64,000 nt of DNA from Burkholderiaceae bacterium (GTDB lineage: Bacteria; Pseudomonadota; Gammaproteobacteria; Burkholderiales; Burkholderiaceae_B), in NCBI GenBank assembly GCA_023653055.1, contig JAMNXR010000001.1, positions 186,001-250,000 of the forward strand. Reading direction: 5' to 3'. The notes beneath the pieces were generated by a model. It was not told the DNA's origin. It was given only the letters and a program-made list of their open reading frames with translations, and made no database searches. A program made the translations under genes and the position numbers. Below, one piece after another: positions 1 through 8,682 of this stretch (position 1 is the first letter of the stretch; every line of letters begins with the position of its first letter).

Positions 1-698
1 GTATCCCGGTGGCGGATCTGACCTCGGGTTTGTTTTGCGCAATCGGCACCTTGGTTGCTCTGCTCGAGCGTGAGGAATCCGGCGAGGGCCAGTGGGTACA
101 GTCCTCGCTCTTGCAGGCGCAGGTCTGGATGATGGATTTCCAGATCATGCGTTGGTTGATGAATAAAGAAATCCCCGGTCAAAGCGGCAACGACCATCCC
201 ACCAGCTCGCCGACAGGTGTGTATACGACTTCGGATGGCTATATCAACATCGCCGCCATGGGTACAGAAATGTACGTGCGTCTGGCCAATGTACTGGGCT
301 TGCCAGAACTGATCGACGATGAACGGTTTAAAACCTTGCAACTACGGGCTAAAAATCGTCCTGCGCTCAATGCTGCCATCAATGCCCGCACCCAGCAGGA
401 AAACACTGAGTTTTGGATCGACTTGTTGAACAAGGAAGGCGTGCCCTGTGGTCCGATCAAAAACGTGCAGCAAACCATGGAAGATCCTCAGGTCATGCAC
501 CTGGGCATGGCTAAAAAGCTCCAGCATCCCAAGCTTGGCGAAATCAGTGTGGTGGGACAGCCCGTCATCATGAGCCGCTCCAAGCGCGAGGTGTTTGTGG
601 CAGCCCCAGATCGTGGCGAGCACAACAAAGAAGTATTCGCCGAGTTTGGCATCAGCGCGGCTCACATCGAAGAGCTCGCTCGTGAAGGTGCGATTTAA
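1..698 (+). CDS. CaiB/BaiF family CoA transferase, 5' end outside window
   Basis: C-terminal part (about 231 residues) of a class III CoA transferase, which moves CoA between acyl-CoA and a free carboxylic acid. The frame is already open at base 3 and reads I-P-V-A-D-L-T-S-G, the segment that sits mid-protein in this family, so the start lies upstream of the window. The GVPCGPIKNV segment near residue 145 of the visible part is the usual C-terminal family signature. The TAA stop overlaps the GTG proposed for the GntR regulator, and an enoyl-CoA hydratase follows, so the three probably form an acyl-CoA catabolic operon. The substrate cannot be read from sequence. A second, full-length family member is at 18429-19607. 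Confidence 0.9.
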   Translation, partial: IPVADLTSGLFCAIGTLVALLEREESGEGQWVQSSLLQAQVWMMDFQIMRWLMNKEIPGQSGNDHPTSSPTGVYTTSDGYINIAAMGTEMYVRLANVLGLPELIDDERFKTLQLRAKNRPALNAAINARTQQENTEFWIDLLNKEGVPCGPIKNVQQTMEDPQVMHLGMAKKLQHPKLGEISVVGQPVIMSRSKREVFVAAPDRGEHNKEVFAEFGISAAHIEELAREGAI

Positions 699-1569
699 GT
701 TGGATAAGCCAGGTATCACCACAACGGTATATACGTCCAGACGGGAAGCCACGTCGGGGCGGCGCGGCGCGGCGGGTAAAACTGCAGCGACAGGCTTAGC
801 GGGTAGCGCCTTTGGTTCGCTCAGCGCGTTTGGCCAGGCCAAGCCTGCCTCCACGGTTTCAGCGTTTGATAGTCTCGGTCGCCCGGAAAATCTCCCGGAC
901 GAGATTGCCCAGCAATTACGCGCACGTATCCTAAATGAAAGCCTCGCGCCAGGTCAGCGTCTGCCGACCGAGCAAGAACTCGGCGCGCAGTTTGGCGTTA
1001 GCCGAAATGTCGTGCGCGAAGCCATTGCGCGGCTCAAGCTCACGGGTTTGGTTGAGACGCGTCATGGAGTGGGTACATTTGTCTGTGCGGACATTGCCTT
1101 ACGTCCGTTTGAGGTGTCCCACGATGATTTGCTGGACTTGTCACAGCTGATCCATGTGCATCAGCTGCGCATTGAGATCGAATCGGGGGCGGCGGCCTTG
1201 GCGGCGACGCATCGCACTGCGGGACAACTCGAAACACTTCGCCAGTCGCTCAAGCGTCTGGAGCAACATGCTGATGATTGGGAAGCGGCAGCGCACACGT
1301 CGGTGGATTTTCATCTGGCGGTTGCGCATTGCGCCAACAACCCGTACTTTGTGCGCATCATGGGTCACTTGAGTCATGTGATCCATCATGCTGTGCGCAC
1401 GTTTAGATTTAGAACGATTGGCACGACCCGCGTGGAAGAAATTGAGAACGAGCATGAGAACATTGTCGATGCGATCGCACGACGGGACTCGGCAGGCGCT
1501 CGCCTCGCAATGCGCACCCATTTAGAAACCGCTATGGCACGTTATCGAACATTACTAGGAGACCTTTGA
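688..1569 (+). CDS. GntR-family (FadR/FCD subfamily) transcriptional regulator
   Basis: DNA-binding regulator. The winged helix carries LPTEQELGAQFGVSR followed by NVVREAIARLK, and the C-terminal FCD ligand domain keeps the acidic/His positions expected for metal or ligand binding (VDFHLAVAH, EHENIV, RTHLE). I choose GTG at 688, which overlaps the stop of the upstream CoA transferase; TTG at 700 is equally possible and the true start may be later. From 688 the protein is about 293 residues and has some 60 Ala/Gly/Ser-rich residues before the winged helix, longer than usual. It probably controls its neighbours, the CoA transferase and the hydratase, in response to an acyl-CoA or organic acid. 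That role is inference from position. Confidence 0.85.
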   Translation: MRFKLDKPGITTTVYTSRREATSGRRGAAGKTAATGLAGSAFGSLSAFGQAKPASTVSAFDSLGRPENLPDEIAQQLRARILNESLAPGQRLPTEQELGAQFGVSRNVVREAIARLKLTGLVETRHGVGTFVCADIALRPFEVSHDDLLDLSQLIHVHQLRIEIESGAAALAATHRTAGQLETLRQSLKRLEQHADDWEAAAHTSVDFHLAVAHCANNPYFVRIMGHLSHVIHHAVRTFRFRTIGTTRVEEIENEHENIVDAIARRDSAGARLAMRTHLETAMARYRTLLGDL

Positions 1570-1571
1570 AA

Positions 1572-2387
1572 ATGACGACTACCAGATTGTTGCAGGGCGA
1601 AATCACAGACAGCTTGATCATCGAGAAAAGAGGGGCTGTGGGTTGGATCACGTTTAATGATCCCGCAAAACACAATGCCATGTCTTACGACATGTGGGCG
1701 GCCTTGCCCGGCATCATCAAGATGTTTGAAAACGATGAAGAAATCCGCGCAGTCGTCTTGACGGGCGCAGGTGGCAAGTCCTTTGTCAGCGGTGCCAATA
1801 TTTCCCAGTTTGAAAAACTGCGCACCGCAGCAGATGCGGTTGCTGAGTACGAGCGCGTCGGTGAAGAAGCCCAAGGCTCGATCTACAACTGCACCAAGCC
1901 TGTGATTGGTCGTATCGACGGCTACTGCATCGGTGGCGGCTTGAATCTGTCCTTGTGCTGCGATATCCGTATTGCTTCGGATGCCAGCTCGTTTGCGATC
2001 CCCGCAGGTCGTCTGGGTCTGGGCTATCGACTGACTGCGATCCGCAACCTGGTCAGCACTGTCGGTGCGCCACAAGCACTGGATATCATGTTGTCTGCAC
2101 AGCGCTTTACTGCACAAGAAGCCAAAGCCAAAGGCCTGATTCAGCACCTGGTGCCCGTCGCTGAGTTGGACAAGGCAGTGGATGACTATCTGGCGAAAGT
2201 CGTCGCAAATGCGCCGATCACGCTGCGCGCCGGTAAAAAAGCGATTCGCGAATTTCAGAAAGTGCCCCCACACGTCGACGTCGAAGGCATCAAGCAGATG
2301 GTCTTGGCATGTTTCGCCAGCGACGACTATCAGGAAGGCAAGCGTGCGTTTGCTGAGAAGCGTACGCCGGTGTTTCGTAATAAGTAA
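1572..2387 (+). CDS. Enoyl-CoA hydratase/isomerase family protein
   Basis: Crotonase-fold enzyme of 271 residues. The oxyanion-hole segments are visible as SGANISQFEK (near residue 75) and GYCIGGGLNLSLCCDIRIAS (near 115-135), with AGRLGLGY following. Family members hydrate enoyl-CoA or carry out related isomerase or hydrolase chemistry, so the exact reaction is open. ATG 1572 is preferred over an in-frame TTG at 1566 because AGGAGA at 1557-1562 is well spaced for it. It starts 2 bases after the regulator stop and is closed by a terminator, so it ends the operon with the CoA transferase and GntR genes. Confidence 0.9.
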   Translation: MTTTRLLQGEITDSLIIEKRGAVGWITFNDPAKHNAMSYDMWAALPGIIKMFENDEEIRAVVLTGAGGKSFVSGANISQFEKLRTAADAVAEYERVGEEAQGSIYNCTKPVIGRIDGYCIGGGLNLSLCCDIRIASDASSFAIPAGRLGLGYRLTAIRNLVSTVGAPQALDIMLSAQRFTAQEAKAKGLIQHLVPVAELDKAVDDYLAKVVANAPITLRAGKKAIREFQKVPPHVDVEGIKQMVLACFASDDYQEGKRAFAEKRTPVFRNK

Positions 2388-2432
2388 TGCTGCGATACTC
2401 AGCGCCTCTGGGTGTTGAGTCTAGGCAAGAAG

Positions 2433-2462
2433 GCGCCTGCTTGATACAGGCGCTTTCTTTTT
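2433..2462 (+). terminator. Rho-independent terminator after enoyl-CoA hydratase gene
   Basis: Perfect 7-bp stem GCGCCTG / CAGGCGC with loop CTTGATA, followed by TTTCTTTTT. It ends the CoA transferase-GntR-hydratase transcript. Confidence 0.85.
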
Positions 2463-2519
2463 GAGTACTTGTACTAGCGATTTTTTTTACGCGTTGAAAC
2501 ATAGGCGGTTTTAAGTCTA

Positions 2520-3284
2520 ATGGTTTTAGATCTGTGGCATCAGCTGTTTCCTTCGATCCCTGTATTTATTTTGATGTGCGCAACGGTGTTGTTGGCTGGG
2601 ACCATCCGTTCTTTTACGGGATTTGGCGGCGGGCTGGTGCTCGCGCCATTTTTCAGTTTCTTTATGTCACCCGCCGATTTGGTTGTGGTGGTGTTGTTAC
2701 TTAACTTTGTGACGTCGGTGCAGTCCTTGCCTGAGACGTGGAAAACCACGCCGTGGCCGGTGGTCTGGTCCTTGGTGGTGCCCTCCTTGGTCGGTGTGCC
2801 GCTTGGAGTCTGGTTGATCGAGGTGCTCGATCCAATGATGATTCGTCGCGTGATTGGTTGCACGGTGGCGATTTTGGCTGCGATCATGTTGGTGGGCTGG
2901 ACCTATAAGGGGCCCCGTGGCCGTCTACAGGCGTGGGTCGTGGGCGTGACCTCAGGTGCCTTGACTTCGCTGGCGGGTGTCGGCGGACCACCCCTGGTGG
3001 TGTATCTACTCAGTGACAAAACCCTCAGCCCTCAGGTTGTCCGTGCATTTTTTATGATGTTTTTTGCAATCGCTCAGATTACAACAATCACATTTTTTGT
3101 CTTTAAAGACTTGGTCAATTTTTCTCAGATTGTGTATACGGTTTCGTTTATCCCGGTCTATATCGTCTCGACTCTGCTGGGGACGTATTTGTTTCACAAG
3201 GCTTTAAAGGGCAGCGCGCATTTGATTCGGCGGCTGTCGTTGTGGTTTTTGCTGGTGGTGGGAGTAGCGACGCTGGCGGTTTGA
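2520..3284 (+). CDS. TauE/SafE family (TSUP) membrane permease
   Basis: Integral membrane protein of 254 residues with about eight hydrophobic segments. The two characteristic repeats are seen: FTGFGGGLVLAP near residue 35 and TSLAGVGGPPLVVYL near 150. Family members export or import sulfite, sulfoacetate, taurine-derived or other small organosulfur or organic anions across the inner membrane. The ATG at 2520 has AGGCGG 11 bases upstream. It is a single gene, separated from the hydratase by a terminator and followed by the AT-rich DUF3800 islet. No neighbour reveals the substrate. Confidence 0.85.
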   Translation: MVLDLWHQLFPSIPVFILMCATVLLAGTIRSFTGFGGGLVLAPFFSFFMSPADLVVVVLLLNFVTSVQSLPETWKTTPWPVVWSLVVPSLVGVPLGVWLIEVLDPMMIRRVIGCTVAILAAIMLVGWTYKGPRGRLQAWVVGVTSGALTSLAGVGGPPLVVYLLSDKTLSPQVVRAFFMMFFAIAQITTITFFVFKDLVNFSQIVYTVSFIPVYIVSTLLGTYLFHKALKGSAHLIRRLSLWFLLVVGVATLAV

Positions 3285-3365
3285 TGGTGGTTGGACATGA
3301 ACGAATGAATCGTAGTCAAATACATACTTATATGTTCATCGAAACAACACAAGGGAAATATCGAA

Positions 3366-4142
3366 GTGATGGATCCCTCGGACACACTATGTAAGCAAAT
3401 CGCTTCGACAACGTATAGTGGCTATGTAGTCTATGTAGATGAGAGTGGTGATCACAGCCTCATATCTATTGACCCAGACTATCCAATCTTTGTTTTGTCT
3501 TTTTGCATTTTTCAAAAGAAAGAATATACGGAGAAATTGACGCCGCTAATTCGAAGACTTAAGTTTGACACCTTTGGGCATGACATTGTCGTCTTACATG
3601 AGTCGGACATTCGACGTAAGAAAGGTGCTTTCTCAAAACTTTCCAAGGAGCCTAGAGAAAAATTTTTGAATGCACTAAATGAAATCATCAGTTCTACCTA
3701 TTTCGAACTAATAGCTGTAGTAATCGATAAGCGCAGGTTGACGGATCGCTATAGTCATCCTGCGCACCCCTACCATCTTGCGCTTGAGTTTGGTCTAGAG
3801 CGTATTTATCGTTTTCTTAAACGAGCTGAACAAGATAGTGCACTGACTCATATTGTGTGTGAGGCACGAGGCGCCAAAGAAGATGCTGAGTTGGAGTTGG
3901 AATTTCGTCGTATTCGTGACGGAGAAAATTTCTTTAATTGTCAATTGCCATTTGATCTTGTTATTGCAGACAAAAAAACAAATTCGGAAGGTTTGCAGCT
4001 TGCAGACTTAACCGCACGGCCAATTGGTTTAAGCGTACTTCGACCTAGCCAGGCTAATCGTGCAGGGGATGTGCTCAATGCTAAATATTATCGTGATAGA
4101 TCTGGAGGTCACTTAGGCAGTGGGCTGAAAGTATTCCCATGA
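3366..4142 (+). CDS. DUF3800 domain-containing protein
   Basis: Protein of 258 residues with the DUF3800 hallmarks: YVDESGD near residue 23 and the C-terminal LQLADL near residue 212, acidic positions that suggest an RNase H-like metal-dependent fold. The biochemical role of the family is not established; members are common in mobile and defence-associated regions. Start is GTG 3366 or ATG 3369; AAGGGA at 3351-3356 fits the GTG better. Base composition is clearly more AT-rich than on either side (runs such as AAATTTTTGAATGC), and codon use is unlike the flanking housekeeping genes, which suggests horizontal acquisition. No partner gene sits next to it. Confidence 0.8.
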   Translation: MMDPSDTLCKQIASTTYSGYVVYVDESGDHSLISIDPDYPIFVLSFCIFQKKEYTEKLTPLIRRLKFDTFGHDIVVLHESDIRRKKGAFSKLSKEPREKFLNALNEIISSTYFELIAVVIDKRRLTDRYSHPAHPYHLALEFGLERIYRFLKRAEQDSALTHIVCEARGAKEDAELELEFRRIRDGENFFNCQLPFDLVIADKKTNSEGLQLADLTARPIGLSVLRPSQANRAGDVLNAKYYRDRSGGHLGSGLKVFP

Positions 4143-4328
4143 GCGGGTTGTAGGAGTCAGAAAGCAGAAGGGCCCCTGTAATAACAGGAGCCCAACGCCG
4201 GCCGCGTAGTCGCAACCCACTTATAGATATTCTAATTTATACGGCGTTGCTTAGCAACAAATACGAGCCACAGTGTATCTTCTGTTCTGTACAGGCCTGT
4301 CTGTGATGTGTTGATGCATAATTCACCT
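4143..4328. other. Structured non-coding gap after DUF3800 gene
   Basis: No gene seen. At 4170-4193 there is a 10-bp imperfect stem (GGGCCCCTGT / ACAGGAGCCC, one C-A mismatch, loop AATA) with no T-run on either side, so it is not a normal terminator. GGGTTG at 4145-4150 and CAACCC about 60 bases later could close a larger stem around it. A small palindrome GTTGCTTAGCAAC lies near 4245-4257. The stretch marks the right edge of the AT-rich islet. Confidence 0.45.
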
Positions 4329-5276
4329 ATGAAACACAAAGTTCTCTTAATCGGCGGCAACGGTCAGGTCGGTTATGCACTGAAATCCTCTCTTCAGATT
4401 CTGGGCGAGGTAGTGGCCTGTACGCGTGCTGAGCTAGATTTGAGCATAGCGGGTGCTGTTACTGGCGCTGATGGTGGTATTGCAGACTGTCCAATCTCAG
4501 CACTCGTGTCTCGCGTCAAGCCAAGCATCGTCATTAACGCAACGGCCTACACCGCCGTCGATCGCGCCGAAACGGAGACTGAACTCGCACACACAATTAA
4601 TGTCGTCGCGCCTGGCTTGCTTGCCAAGGCTGCTCACGCAGCGGGCGCATGCATGGTGCACTATTCCACGGACTATGTATATGCCGGGACAAAACAGTCA
4701 CCCTATGTTGAAACGGACGAGACGCAGCCATTGTCGGCCTATGGTCGCAGCAAGCTCGCGGGCGAACGTGCCGTTGCAGAAGCCTGCCCGAGACACTTGA
4801 TTTTTCGGACAAGCTGGGTTGTGGGCGCGCACGGTGGAAACTTTCTAAAGACCATGCTCAAGCTCGCACAGGAGCGTGATGCGCTGAGAGTAGTGGCCGA
4901 TCAGGTTGGCGCGCCGACCTCGGCGGCTCTGATCGCCGAGACAACGACGCAGATTTTGGGTGTGATTGCGGGACAATCCGCAGACGATCCGCGCTGGGGT
5001 GTCTATCACCTGACTGCGGGTGGCGTGACCAACTGGCACGCGTATGCGCGCTATGTGATTGCGCAGGCGCGTGCAGCAGGTTGGCCGATTAGAGTCGCGG
5101 ATGAGGCGATTGTGGCGATCCGGACTGAGGACTATCCGGTGGCCGCAACGCGGCCGATGAATTCTTGCTTGGATACGAGCAAGGTACGTGCGGCGTTTGG
5201 TGTGAATTTGCCGGACTGGCGGGTGGGGGTGGATGAGGTGTTGTTGGCGCTTAAGCGGGATAATGGACAACTATGA
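4329..5276 (+). CDS. rfbD: dTDP-4-dehydrorhamnose reductase
   Basis: Last enzyme of dTDP-L-rhamnose synthesis: NADPH reduction of dTDP-4-dehydro-L-rhamnose for O-antigen or core glycan. The Rossmann motif GGNGQVG is at residues 8-14, STDYVYAG near 120, and the catalytic Y-x-x-x-K as YGRSK near 140. ATG 4329 gives the usual short N-terminus; in-frame GTG 4308 and ATG 4314 would add residues absent in relatives. It overlaps waaC by ATGA, so it is translationally coupled to LPS core genes. rfbA, rfbB and rfbC are not in the window, so the substrate must come from elsewhere. Confidence 0.93.
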   Translation: MKHKVLLIGGNGQVGYALKSSLQILGEVVACTRAELDLSIAGAVTGADGGIADCPISALVSRVKPSIVINATAYTAVDRAETETELAHTINVVAPGLLAKAAHAAGACMVHYSTDYVYAGTKQSPYVETDETQPLSAYGRSKLAGERAVAEACPRHLIFRTSWVVGAHGGNFLKTMLKLAQERDALRVVADQVGAPTSAALIAETTTQILGVIAGQSADDPRWGVYHLTAGGVTNWHAYARYVIAQARAAGWPIRVADEAIVAIRTEDYPVAATRPMNSCLDTSKVRAAFGVNLPDWRVGVDEVLLALKRDNGQL

Positions 5277-6238
5277 CCACTAAAATCCTCATCGTTCGCA
5301 CTTCCTCGCTTGGCGACTTGATCCACATGTTGCCTGCGATCTCTGACATCGCGCGGTATGTGTCGGATGCGCAGATCGATTGGTTGGTTGAGGACAGTTT
5401 TGCGCAGATTCCTGCCTGGCATCCTGCTGTCAACGAGGTGATTCGTGTAGCGCACCGCCGCTGGCGCAAAGCCTGGTGGTCAGCCGAGGTACGTGCGGAA
5501 CGCCGGACGTTAGAACAAGATCTGCGTGCGCGTCGTTACGACATCGTGCTGGATATGCAAGCGTTGTTGAAATCCGTTTGGCTCACGCGTATGGCGTCTG
5601 GTATCAAACACGGTCTTGGTTTTACTTCTGCGCGAGAGCCTCTCGCGTCATTCTTTTATGATGTCCGTCATCGTGTGAAATTTTGGCAACCCGCAGTGAC
5701 GCGTCAGCGAGAGTTGGCGGCGGCGACATTTGGTTACACCTACGAGGGCGAACCTGACTTTGGTTTGCATGCGTTCGAGGACGAGGCACGGGTATTGCGG
5801 ACGCACGAGGATGCCTATGCCGTGATCATGCCCTCGGCTAGTCGTGATGACAAGCTCTGGCCTGTCGAGGATTGGCATGCGGTGTTTGATCATTTAACTG
5901 AGCAAGGCCTACAGCTTAAGATCCTGTCGGGTAATGACGCTGAGATGCGTCGGGCTCAAGAGCTGGTCGCGGGTCGTTCTAATGCCCTGGTACTACCGCG
6001 TATGGATTTGACCGAAGCGGCACGTTGTTTAGCTGGATCTAGGCTAATGGTCGGTCTGGATAGTGGATTAACGCATCTCTCGGCGGCCTTGGGTCGCCCC
6101 ACAATTGGTATCTACAAGGCGTCAACACCTGTCAGAACCCCTCTGGTTGGTTCTAGCTTTACTGCAAGCCTGGGTGATCGAGGTAAATCTCCCACTCAAG
6201 AGACAGTTTTAGGTGCATTGATCGACGCTCTGCGCTAG
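5273..6238 (+). CDS. waaC: Lipopolysaccharide heptosyltransferase I
   Basis: GT9-family glycosyltransferase of 321 residues adding the first L-glycero-D-manno-heptose to Kdo of the LPS inner core at the cytoplasmic face of the inner membrane. The N-terminus KILIVRTSSLGDLIHMLPA is diagnostic. The C-terminal nucleotide-sugar site shows VGLDSGLTHLSAALGRPTIG. It overlaps rfbD by 4 bases and lies 9 bases before waaA, in line with an LPS core operon rfbD-waaC-waaA. Confidence 0.95.
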   Translation: MTTKILIVRTSSLGDLIHMLPAISDIARYVSDAQIDWLVEDSFAQIPAWHPAVNEVIRVAHRRWRKAWWSAEVRAERRTLEQDLRARRYDIVLDMQALLKSVWLTRMASGIKHGLGFTSAREPLASFFYDVRHRVKFWQPAVTRQRELAAATFGYTYEGEPDFGLHAFEDEARVLRTHEDAYAVIMPSASRDDKLWPVEDWHAVFDHLTEQGLQLKILSGNDAEMRRAQELVAGRSNALVLPRMDLTEAARCLAGSRLMVGLDSGLTHLSAALGRPTIGIYKASTPVRTPLVGSSFTASLGDRGKSPTQETVLGALIDALR

Positions 6239-6247
6239 TATCTCGCC

Positions 6248-7735
6248 ATGGCACAACAGGCATATACCCTCCTTTTGAGATTGCTGTCCCCCCTGATCTG
6301 GGGTTGGATGGTTTGGCGTGCTCGGCGCGCGGGCGGTGACTGGCAGATTTTCTCGGCCGATCGCTTTGCTTCCTATGCGCTCCCCTGGGATGGCGAGGCG
6401 CCGGTCTGGGTGCATGCGGTCAGTCTCGGTGAGACGCGTGCAGCGCACTCTTTGATTGTCTCTTTGTTGTCGCGCGGTGATCGTGTGCTGCTGACTCACA
6501 CTACCCCGACAGGACGTGCCGAGGGTGCAAAGTTATTTGCTGCGGAGATCGCAACGGGTCAGTTGCGACAACAATGGCTGCCCTATGATTTTCCAGGTGC
6601 GACGCGCCGATTTTTTAAGCACTATCGACCCAGACTGGGCATCCTGATTGAGCGCGAGGTGTGGCCCAATCTATTGGACCAGGCCCAAGCAGCGGATGTG
6701 CCGATGATCTTGGCCAGTGCGCGATTTTCTGAGCGTGCGCAGACCCACGTGCAGCGCATTGATCAAGTTTTCTTAAGCCTCATGCGTGATACCTATGCCA
6801 GTATCGATCTGGTGTTGGCGCAAACCGAGGATGACGCACGCAGGTTGTTTGAGGTCGGCGCAACCAACGTCCAGATTGTCGGCAACTTAAAGTTTGATGT
6901 GGTGTTACTCATCCTTGCTGTGGATGCGGGTCGTACTTGGCGACAGCGTTTGACGCGCCCCGTCATCTCAATTGCGAGTACGCGTGAGGGCGAGGATGCG
7001 ATGTTCGTTTCTGCGATCAAACAGCAGTTGACCCATCCAGAGGTCATGCCTGAGGATTACTCGGCACATGCAGTACATTTTGATCCGATTTTGACGCCGA
7101 TGCCTGTCGCGGAAACTGAGCCTACGGGTGCAGCTTCTATGACGTCTCCTACTCCTTCGCCCTACCCGCTGCCTGCGTCACCACCACCCCTGTTTTTCTT
7201 GATCCCACGTCACCCTCAGCGGTTTGACGAGGCGGCTGCACTACTAGAGCAGTCAGGCTTAAGTTTTGTGCGGTGGTCGGCTATTCGTCACAATACGCAG
7301 GCCGATCGTGAGTTGTCGGATGTGCGGGTGGTGTTGGGCGATACCTTAGGTGAGATGCCGTTCTTTTACGCAGCGAGTGATGTGGCGATTGTGGCGGGTA
7401 GTTTTGCACCTCACGGCGGTCAAAATCTGATCGAAGCTTGCGCCATCGGGACGCCTGTGATCGTAGGGCCCTTTGCGCGTAATTTTGCGGATGCAGTGCA
7501 GGGCGCGGTCGCGGCCGGTGCGGCGATTCAGATTCAACGCTCGGAACTCGTAGACCCTGCCTTGCGCGCGGTGGCGACCGCACTCAATTGGCTCAAGGAG
7601 CCAGAGGCGCTCAGCGAGCGTGGCCGTTTAGGTCAAGCGTGGGTTGGCTTGCATACGGGCGCGACGGCCCGTATTGTGCAGCATATCAACGAGTTTGAAG
7701 TTGCACGGGACCAAGCTTTGCAGCGTCTGCATTAA
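6248..7735 (+). CDS. waaA: 3-deoxy-D-manno-octulosonic acid (Kdo) transferase
   Basis: Membrane-anchored GT30 enzyme that transfers Kdo from CMP-Kdo to lipid IVA. There is an N-terminal hydrophobic anchor (residues 1-25), WVHAVSLGETRAA near 55-65 with the family's essential acidic position, SASTREGE-like IASTREGED near 240, and the C-terminal GGQNLIEACAIGTPVIVGP nucleotide-binding segment. At 495 residues it is about 70 longer than the E. coli enzyme. The extra length is a Pro/Thr/Ser-rich insertion at about residues 262-316 (SPTPSPYPLPASPPP) before LIPRHPQRF. The 3' end overlaps a small convergent gene by 50 bases. Confidence 0.94.
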   Translation: MAQQAYTLLLRLLSPLIWGWMVWRARRAGGDWQIFSADRFASYALPWDGEAPVWVHAVSLGETRAAHSLIVSLLSRGDRVLLTHTTPTGRAEGAKLFAAEIATGQLRQQWLPYDFPGATRRFFKHYRPRLGILIEREVWPNLLDQAQAADVPMILASARFSERAQTHVQRIDQVFLSLMRDTYASIDLVLAQTEDDARRLFEVGATNVQIVGNLKFDVVLLILAVDAGRTWRQRLTRPVISIASTREGEDAMFVSAIKQQLTHPEVMPEDYSAHAVHFDPILTPMPVAETEPTGAASMTSPTPSPYPLPASPPPLFFLIPRHPQRFDEAAALLEQSGLSFVRWSAIRHNTQADRELSDVRVVLGDTLGEMPFFYAASDVAIVAGSFAPHGGQNLIEACAIGTPVIVGPFARNFADAVQGAVAAGAAIQIQRSELVDPALRAVATALNWLKEPEALSERGRLGQAWVGLHTGATARIVQHINEFEVARDQALQRLH

Positions 7736-7859
7736 GCGGCACAGGCAGTCGATTCGCGGCAGTACGTCCGGCCTCTGAGCGAGGCGTGCCAAACCAGCCT
7801 TGGCCGAGACCAAAGACACCCAGATTAATCAACAGCAAAATAATAAAAACGGCTCTCAT
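7686..7859 (-). CDS. Small single-pass membrane protein downstream of coaX
   Basis: Encodes 57 residues: MRAVFIILLLINLGVFGLGQG is one hydrophobic helix at the N-terminus, followed by a polar Pro/Arg-rich tail. ATG 7859 is preceded by a very good AAGGGG with a 7-base spacer, which supports real translation. It is downstream of birA-coaX on the same strand, a place where related genomes often carry a short membrane or SPOR-type protein; I see no SPOR domain here. Its last 50 bases overlap the 3' end of waaA on the other strand. Function unknown. Confidence 0.6.
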   Translation of the reverse strand: MRAVFIILLLINLGVFGLGQGWFGTPRSEAGRTAANRLPVPLNADAAKLGPVQLQTR

Positions 7860-7905
7860 ACACAGACCCCTTATGGGCGCACTGTAATGGGCGATGGCAG
7901 CGGAG

Positions 7906-8682
7906 TCAAACGTGTGTGCTTTGCAACACACGCGCCAGACCATCTAACACCGGGTGAGCGATAAATTTGATGTCCAGCGGGGACAGCATGCGGCGGACTT
8001 CTTTTTCAACTTCGGGCCAGCCTCCGCCACTCACACAGAGTGTTGGCGCTACACCAAAGCGTTGACGAGTGATTTCACACTGGCGCCAGACTGCGCCTGT
8101 TTGCGCGGCGACAACGCCTGTGGCGATGGCTTGCAAGGTGTGCGTGGGATAGTCCGAACCCACACCACTCGCCAGGGGCAGGTTTGCGGTGCCTTGGGCC
8201 AGTGACTGTCGCATTAGCGCGGGGCCCGGCAAGATCAGGCCACCCTCAAAACGTTTTTCTGGGCTGAGCGTGTCGATGGTCGTCGCAGTTCCAAAAGTCG
8301 CCAATACCAACGGGGGATGTGCTTTAGGAAAATGACCGGAGACCCCAAGCATGGCGGCCCAACGATCGGCACCGAGTTGTTCGGGCTGTTCATAGCCGTT
8401 TTGAACATCGAGCTGAGTGGCAGCAGGGGCATTCCAACTGAGCTGGCAGCTGGCGGCTTGGAAGACCTCGACCAGCATCTCTGCCACCACGCTGCCAGCG
8501 ACATTGACCCCCATGGCGGCACGCGGCTGCATCGGCAAACTGGCCATCCATTTGCGCAAGCGCTCAGGAAGCTGTGCCAAAGGATTGAGGGCGATCGCGT
8601 GGACAGCGGCCTCGCGCCCGAGGCTTGGGTGATACCAACCGAGTTTGAGCCGACTGTTGCCAACGTCTAGCAAAACGATCAT
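7906..8682 (-). CDS. coaX: Type III pantothenate kinase
   Basis: First step of CoA synthesis, ATP-dependent phosphorylation of pantothenate. The 258-residue protein has the ASKHA-fold phosphate motif DVGNSRLKLGW at 6-16, GADRWAAMLG near 105 (substrate-binding acidic residue) and FGTATTID near 130. Type III enzymes are insensitive to CoA feedback. Its ATG overlaps the stop of birA by 4 bases (ATGA), the usual birA-coaX pair of Burkholderiales; in Bordetella this fused or paired locus was historically linked to toxin expression (Bvg accessory factor). Confidence 0.95.
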   Translation of the reverse strand: MIVLLDVGNSRLKLGWYHPSLGREAAVHAIALNPLAQLPERLRKWMASLPMQPRAAMGVNVAGSVVAEMLVEVFQAASCQLSWNAPAATQLDVQNGYEQPEQLGADRWAAMLGVSGHFPKAHPPLVLATFGTATTIDTLSPEKRFEGGLILPGPALMRQSLAQGTANLPLASGVGSDYPTHTLQAIATGVVAAQTGAVWRQCEITRQRFGVAPTLCVSGGGWPEVEKEVRRMLSPLDIKFIAHPVLDGLARVLQSTHV

